This document shows, one piece after another, positions 60,049 to 64,000 of a stretch of DNA of 64,000 nt. The stretch is from CAYWIT01 sp964458415 (GTDB lineage Bacteria; Pseudomonadota; Alphaproteobacteria; Micavibrionales; UBA2020). The DNA lies in assembly GCA_964458415.1 (NCBI GenBank), contig CAYWIT010000015.1, forward strand, positions 5,287 to 69,286, read 5' to 3'. The notes below the pieces were generated by a model that saw nothing but the letters and a program-made list of their open reading frames with translations, was not told the DNA's origin and searched no databases. The translations under genes and the position numbers were made by a program. How positions within the stretch are numbered: the stretch's first letter is position 1; each line of letters begins with the position of its first letter.

Positions 60049-60067
60049 GGATAATATTATATTATCC
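60049..60067. promoter_or_regulatory. Palindrome between ankyrin and HAD genes
   Basis: GGATAATA-TTA-TATTATCC, perfect eight-base arms, in an AT-rich divergent intergenic region. Operator candidate or AT-rich chance symmetry. Confidence 0.45.
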
Positions 60068-60140
60068 AATTGATTAATATGAGTTATTTTTAATTTTATT
60101 TTCCACTTTGCAGGTGATAGGGCTTCTGTTACAAAATGTT

Positions 60141-60905
60141 ATGATCAAAGCCATTTTCATCGATATGGACAATACACTTATTGAAACGCAGCTGTTGTAT
60201 GCAGAGGCGCATCTGGGGCTGGCGCGGTTTATTGCCGATCTGGCGCCGCATGATGTCGAGGCGATTATCGGCCAGCTCAAGAAGACCGAGGTAGCCTTGT
60301 TTCCGGCCTATGGCTATAGCGCGGAACTGCTGCCACAGGCTTTCGAGGAAACGCTCCGGCATTACGTGCGTGATGCCGCGCCCGATGAAATCAGATATGT
60401 CCGTGATCTGGCCAATACGGTTTTCCGGACGGAAGCGGCGCTGAAAGACGGCGTGGCCGAGGCGATTGAGTGTCTGGCTGACCATTTTCCGCTCTATCTG
60501 GTGACGGTCGGGGATCTCAAAGTGCAAAACGACCGTATCGCGGCGCTGCCTTTCCGGCACCTTTTTGCCGGAACTTTTGTCGTCAGCGAAAAAGATAAGG
60601 AAGCCTACAGCCGCATTCTCGAGGCGGTGGTGCTGGAGCCGCACGAAGTGATTATGATCGGGGACAGCATCCGTTCCGATATTATCCCGACGGTCAGTCT
60701 GGGCATGGCGGCGATTTATATCAAGGCGGATAACTGGCATGCCCACGAAATACAGGGCCATGGCTTGCCGGAAGAGGGGGTTATTCACCATGCCCATTTG
60801 CTGGATGCGGCACAGGACGTGATTCGCACCCATATTGCAAAACCGGACGCGCCGGAAAATACGCTCCGCGCGCAGCCGCGCCCCCCAAAACCGCCCGTTC
60901 TGTAA
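60141..60905 (+). CDS. HAD-superfamily phosphatase
   Basis: 254 residues. Motif I DMDNT (nucleophile Asp8, Asp10), motif II LVTVGD, motif III Lys in SEKDKEAYS, motif IV MIGDSIRSDIIP. A helical cap (about 16-95) makes it a C1-type haloacid dehalogenase-like hydrolase, probably a small-molecule phosphatase. The C-terminus is Pro-rich. The start at 60141 lacks a ribosome site; an earlier in-frame start at 60108 is possible. Substrate unknown. Confidence 0.9.
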   Translation: MIKAIFIDMDNTLIETQLLYAEAHLGLARFIADLAPHDVEAIIGQLKKTEVALFPAYGYSAELLPQAFEETLRHYVRDAAPDEIRYVRDLANTVFRTEAALKDGVAEAIECLADHFPLYLVTVGDLKVQNDRIAALPFRHLFAGTFVVSEKDKEAYSRILEAVVLEPHEVIMIGDSIRSDIIPTVSLGMAAIYIKADNWHAHEIQGHGLPEEGVIHHAHLLDAAQDVIRTHIAKPDAPENTLRAQPRPPKPPVL

Positions 60906-60921
60906 GAATTTCCGCAATATA

Positions 60922-60950
60922 TTGACAGAATACAGAAAACGACCTATTGT
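60922..60950 (+). promoter_or_regulatory. Promoter of the membrane-protein trio
   Basis: Perfect TTGACA (60922-60927), 17-base spacer, TATTGT (60945-60950). Transcription would start near 60957 and give a leader of about 160 bases before 61116, containing a hairpin (CTGACAG...CTGTCGG, 60960-60993) and a small ORF. Confidence 0.6.
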
Positions 60951-61021
60951 CCTGAAAGCCTGACAGCACAGGACAGGGGGATTCTGCCTGTCGGTCATTG
61001 ATCAACGGTCAGGGATTTGTG

Positions 61022-61096
61022 ATGGCAAAGGGAGCGGGCTTCAGAGAAGAACCCGTCATCCCAGAAACGAAAGAAACTTACCATCATGATGCGTAA
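61022..61096 (+). CDS. Possible 24-residue leader peptide
   Basis: ATG with AGGGA at 61010-61014 and a 24-codon frame (MAKGAGFREEPVIPETKETY and four more residues, HHDA) ending in TAA 19 bases before the start of the first trio gene. Its position in the 5' leader suggests a regulatory upstream ORF, but a chance ORF is possible at this length. Confidence 0.35.
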   Translation: MAKGAGFREEPVIPETKETYHHDA

Positions 61097-61115
61097 CGAA
61101 TAAAGGAATTTGGTC

Positions 61116-61946
61116 ATGTCGTTTTCGTCATTGTCGCTGGCTTTCAAAAAACAGTATGTCCGCGTTTTTGACGGAAAGGGTGACTGGAAAAAGGTCACGG
61201 CGGCGACGGCGCTGATTCTGGGGACGCCGCTCATTCTGCCGATGACGGGAGAAGAGGCGCTTTCGCCGGAGCGGGCCGCGGGGACCGGCGCACAGCATTA
61301 TCAGGCCCTGCAACAGGAAATATCCCAGCTGGCGCAAAACCATAAGAAAACCCATGCCGAATTTCTCGAGGCCTATAATCTGTCCCAGCAATTATTGATC
61401 GCGCCGGAAAACAAAAAACTGGCCACGCAGACCGAACAGGCGGATTTGCTTTACCGGCAGCATGAAGAAGTCTTGCGGGATCACGTAACGCAGTATCGTA
61501 ACCGGATATTGCTGGTCGAGGGGATTTCCGAAGCGGATGCTGTCGAGCTGGTGCGCAAGGCGGAGCTTGCTACTGACTATACTTTTTTTCCGGCGTGGGG
61601 CGACGGAACATGGCATAAAAATTTCCGCCATCTGGACGAATGTCAGGCCGCCATTGTCGATAACAGGGCGGCCAAAGAAATCGCGCAGCAAGCGGAAAAT
61701 GTAATGACGTGCATGGCGGAAAAAAGAAGTGAAGAGGGTGACAGGAAAATGGCGGTGGGGCTTGCGGGAATGGCCGGTGCCGGTCTTTCAGTGGGCTTGC
61801 TGACGATATTCGGTACAATAGCGCGAAACGGGATCCCACGGCATGAGCGCCGGTTGCGCGCTGAACTGGCCGCACGGGAAGAGCGGAAAAAGAAAAAAGC
61901 GGACAAGGGGAAGGATTTTACGATCAAGATCCGTCCCGGTCAGTAA
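61116..61946 (+). CDS. Membrane coiled-coil protein, trio gene 1
   Basis: 276 residues, unknown. One hydrophobic helix near 28-44, a long helical coiled-coil stretch (about 55-200), a second hydrophobic helix (about 213-236) and a Lys-rich tail. Two cysteines, Cys176 (LDECQAAI) and Cys199 (VMTCMAEKR), sit just before the second helix and would be extracytoplasmic if both ends face the cytosol, allowing a disulfide. AAGGAA precedes the ATG; the preceding TTG at 61110 is not used. Confidence 0.75.
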   Translation: MSFSSLSLAFKKQYVRVFDGKGDWKKVTAATALILGTPLILPMTGEEALSPERAAGTGAQHYQALQQEISQLAQNHKKTHAEFLEAYNLSQQLLIAPENKKLATQTEQADLLYRQHEEVLRDHVTQYRNRILLVEGISEADAVELVRKAELATDYTFFPAWGDGTWHKNFRHLDECQAAIVDNRAAKEIAQQAENVMTCMAEKRSEEGDRKMAVGLAGMAGAGLSVGLLTIFGTIARNGIPRHERRLRAELAAREERKKKKADKGKDFTIKIRPGQ

Positions 61947-61962
61947 GCGCGGAAAGTAAAAA

Positions 61963-62757
61963 ATGGATAAGAAAAAAGAATCCCTCAGTAAAAAATTCGG
62001 GCGCGCCTATAGCGGTTTTTTCAACACGGACAGCGGAGCGATGGCGGGCATTTTCGCGGCTATCGTTATGTCTCTGCCGGGCAGCGTTTTTATGATGGAA
62101 GATGCAGGCACGCAGGCGCCGCTGCAAGATAGCGTCGGCGCGGACATAAGGCAAGCGGAGCTGGAGAAAAAGGTCGAGCAGATTGCTATACTTGAATCCA
62201 TGGCGAATTCCTTTTCCTGGCAGAAAAAAGAGCGGATTGTCGCCGAGCGGAATTATCAGCAGGCTGTCAAGGAATTCCAGACCGAATTGCTGCTCAACCG
62301 AAAAATCAGCGAAGACATGGCGGCGGATGCCGCGGCGCTGTTGCGGAAGGAAACTGGACGGCTTCCGGTTTTTGCGGAGGGGCTGCAAAGTGCGTTGGTG
62401 TTCCGGGACGAGGCGCGGGCTGAATTTTCCACCGGAGATTTTCAGGCTTTGCCGCCGGAACAACAGGTTGAGCTTGTCAAAACGGCGGCGCTGATGAAGA
62501 GTGATGCAGATGCATCATCGTCGCTCTGGTCGGCGTTGGGCATGGGTTTTGGAACGGCCGGGGGGATTTTTGGGCTTTGTCTGGCCGGGAACCGGTTGCG
62601 CCGTCGTTTTAATGATGAAGATAGGGCAGAACGGAATCGTTTGTGGGAAGAGGCGTACCAGCGTGATTTGGCCCGGCAAGCGCAGGAACGGACGGACGTT
62701 GTGCCGGTCCCTGTGCCGGCCCCGGTTAAAAAGAAACCCGATCATTTTCGTTTATAG
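61963..62757 (+). CDS. Membrane coiled-coil protein, trio gene 2
   Basis: 264 residues with the same layout as its neighbours: hydrophobic helix near 27-46, helical charged region (55-185), second hydrophobic helix near 190-208, basic cytosolic tail with a Pro/Val linker. It lacks the EC...CM cysteine pair; its only cysteine lies in the second helix. 16 bases after gene 1, with GGAAAG as ribosome site. Confidence 0.72.
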   Translation: MDKKKESLSKKFGRAYSGFFNTDSGAMAGIFAAIVMSLPGSVFMMEDAGTQAPLQDSVGADIRQAELEKKVEQIAILESMANSFSWQKKERIVAERNYQQAVKEFQTELLLNRKISEDMAADAAALLRKETGRLPVFAEGLQSALVFRDEARAEFSTGDFQALPPEQQVELVKTAALMKSDADASSSLWSALGMGFGTAGGIFGLCLAGNRLRRRFNDEDRAERNRLWEEAYQRDLARQAQERTDVVPVPVPAPVKKKPDHFRL

Positions 62758-62769
62758 GAGAGCAGGGCT

Positions 62770-63381
62770 ATGTCACATTTCTCTGATGCGTTTCGCCGTT
62801 CGGCCAGGTTTGTTGTCACCACGACGGCATTTGTTGCGGCGGTGGGCGGCGGCGTGCTGGGGATGGAATGGGCGCATGAAGCCCGCCAACCCGCCTTAAG
62901 CGCGAAAACATTTCATCAGGAAGTGCAGGGTCAGGCCGATGGGGCGGAACGTCAGAAGGCGCTGGCGGAATATCAGCGCCGTCTTGAACAGCTGGCCGCT
63001 TTGAAAAAATCGGCAGCGATAGGGCAGTCCGAGGCGGATGGATTCCTGCAGGATTTGCGGATGGCCCGCCATCTGTCGGAGAAGGATTATGCCGATATTA
63101 TCGGCCAGTATGAAAGCCGCGTTGGTGTTGCGCCGTCAGGGGCGCTCGGGAATATTGCTTCCGGCATCGGGTATAATCATGAATGCCATATGCAGACGGA
63201 AATGTTCTCGTTGATGGGCATGGATTTTCTGGATGCGGCGGAAAAGTCCGAGGAAATCGGGCAATGCATGGCGGAAAACCGCAATGCCTACGGCGCGCCG
63301 GAAGCGCTGGGCGGGGCAGGCGGTGCGGCACTGGGGGCGGGGTTGATTTTGATTCCGGCCCTGCGGCGGCGCCGGCCCTGA
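62770..63381 (+). CDS. Membrane coiled-coil protein, trio gene 3
   Basis: 203 residues. Hydrophobic helix near 14-32, coiled coil (about 48-115), cysteine pair Cys139 (NHECHMQT) and Cys166 (GQCMAENRN), second hydrophobic helix near 180-197, RRRRP tail. The cysteine spacing (26 residues between) is close to gene 1 (22), and both have E-C-x-x and C-M-A-E. AGGAG precedes the ATG. Ends three bases from the convergent HIT gene. Confidence 0.74.
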   Translation: MSHFSDAFRRSARFVVTTTAFVAAVGGGVLGMEWAHEARQPALSAKTFHQEVQGQADGAERQKALAEYQRRLEQLAALKKSAAIGQSEADGFLQDLRMARHLSEKDYADIIGQYESRVGVAPSGALGNIASGIGYNHECHMQTEMFSLMGMDFLDAAEKSEEIGQCMAENRNAYGAPEALGGAGGAALGAGLILIPALRRRRP

Positions 63382-63383
63382 GC

Positions 63384-63749
63384 TTAGGCGGCAGGCTGCA
63401 ACATGCGGCCCAGACGCCGCCCGCCCAATAAATGCAAATGGAGATGTGGCACTTCCTGTCCGCCATGGGCGCCGCAATTTGAAATGACGCGGTAGCCGCT
63501 TTGATCAAGGCCCTGCTCCGCCGCAATTTTGCCGAGGGCCCTGAACAGGGCGGCAATCTCCTCCCCGCTGGCGCGCTGGGTGAAATCCGACATATTGGTA
63601 TAGGCGCCTTTCGGAATCACAACGATATGCAGGGGGGCTTGCGGATGGATATCGTGAAAAGCCAGAACATGCGCGTCCTCGTGGACTTTGTTGCAGGGGA
63701 TCTCGCCGCGCAGGATTTTGGCGAAAATATTGTCCGGATTGTAGGTCAT
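63384..63749 (-). CDS. HIT-family (HINT-like) nucleotide hydrolase
   Basis: 121 residues. The HIT active-site motif is complete in VPHLHLHLLGG (H-x-H-x-H), and the N-terminal NIFAKILRGEIPCNKVHEDA is typical of bacterial HINT proteins. Cytosolic purine nucleoside phosphoramidase/AMP-lysine hydrolase type. Divergent from rnpB. Confidence 0.95.
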   Translation of the reverse strand: MTYNPDNIFAKILRGEIPCNKVHEDAHVLAFHDIHPQAPLHIVVIPKGAYTNMSDFTQRASGEEIAALFRALGKIAAEQGLDQSGYRVISNCGAHGGQEVPHLHLHLLGGRRLGRMLQPAA

Positions 63750-63772
63750 CGCAAATCCTTTTCATAATTTAG

Positions 63773-63801
63773 TTGCTTTTATCTGCGGGCAAGCCTATCT
63801 T
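63773..63801 (+). promoter_or_regulatory. Promoter of rnpB
   Basis: TTGCTT (63773-63778), 17-base spacer, TATCTT (63796-63801). The start would fall at about 63807, in agreement with the 5' end of the RNase P RNA inferred from its sequence. Confidence 0.6.
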
Positions 63802-63805
63802 GCAA

Positions 63806-64000
63806 GAGCCAGAGGGTCGGATAACCGCGGGCCGCAAGGTTCGAGGAAAGTCCGGGCTCCCTGAAAATACGGTGCCGGGTAATTCCCGGGCGGCGCGAGC
63901 CGACAGAAAGTGCCACAGAAAATATACCGCCTGCCGCAAGGCAGGCAAGGGTGAAAAGGTGCGGTAAGAGCGCACCGCGGGACTGGCAACAGGACCGGCA
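63806..64000 (+). ncRNA. rnpB: RNase P RNA (5' part, truncated by window end)
   Basis: The hallmark GAGGAAAGTCCGGGCTCC stands at 63843-63860, followed by CGACAGAAAGTGCCACAGAA (63900-63919) and GGTGAAAAGGTGCGGTAAGA (63950-63969), all class A RNase P RNA landmarks; the 3' half with the P4 partner lies beyond the window. Catalyses 5' maturation of tRNA precursors with the protein RnpA. The 5' end is taken from the promoter position and is approximate. Confidence 0.95.

Overview
The window looks like a chromosomal segment of a Gram-negative alphaproteobacterium. Clues are a C-terminal-Phe porin, a haem-gene block (HemD fused to a mitofilin-like part, then HemY), a short DEDDy RNase D, a gene-transfer-agent-type capsid cluster, and rnpB at the right edge. 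The very high ankyrin-repeat load (12 proteins) suggests a predatory, host-associated or otherwise contact-dependent lifestyle. That is inference: I cannot place the genus from sequence alone. All names rest on motifs read by eye; no database search was run.

Left part (1-20.5 kb), housekeeping. An outer-membrane porin with its own terminator is followed by a minus-strand block ispH, hemD-mitofilin fusion, hemY, thiolase, PBP1A. A plus-strand block follows: lipoprotein, gmhA, xseB, ispA, then dxs. The usual xseB-ispA-dxs run is split by a minus-strand Nudix gene and an ankyrin gene. Next come an HExxH metallopeptidase-like protein, pmbA/tldE with a degenerate receiver/GGDEF protein, tRNA-Leu(CAG), RNase D and another ankyrin protein.

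Middle (20.5-41.4 kb). One minus-strand head-tail cluster runs from small and large terminase, portal, protease and HK97 capsid through connector, stopper, terminator, TP901-type tail tube, two tail-assembly chaperones, a very short tape measure, NlpC/P60 peptidase and a giant tail-tip protein to a holin/lysozyme/spanin lysis cassette. Gene order matches gene transfer agents and HK97-like siphophages. There is no integrase, repressor or replication gene, and a sigma70-like promoter carrying a palindrome over its -10 sits just upstream of the first gene. I read it as a GTA-like or domesticated prophage. It carries three non-core inserts: fibre-like genes between portal and protease, a secreted Sel1 protein on the opposite strand, and a moron-like small gene with a terminator.

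Right part (41.4-60 kb), accessory. Nine ankyrin-repeat genes are interleaved with pilin-like proteins (one Flp-type, coupled to an ankyrin gene, and two related pseudopilin-like proteins), two small exported two-cysteine proteins, a trypsin-like protease translationally coupled to an FHA/multi-TM protein, and a shortened relative of the upstream metallopeptidase that has lost HExxH. None of the ankyrin proteins has an evident signal peptide.

Right edge (60-64 kb). A HAD phosphatase is followed by a three-gene operon of membrane/coiled-coil proteins with a possible 24-codon leader ORF. Two of the three share a paired-cysteine signature. A HIT protein and the 5' part of RNase P RNA close the window. 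The least described elements are the ankyrin/pilin/FHA-protease island, the membrane trio, and the regulated GTA-like cluster.
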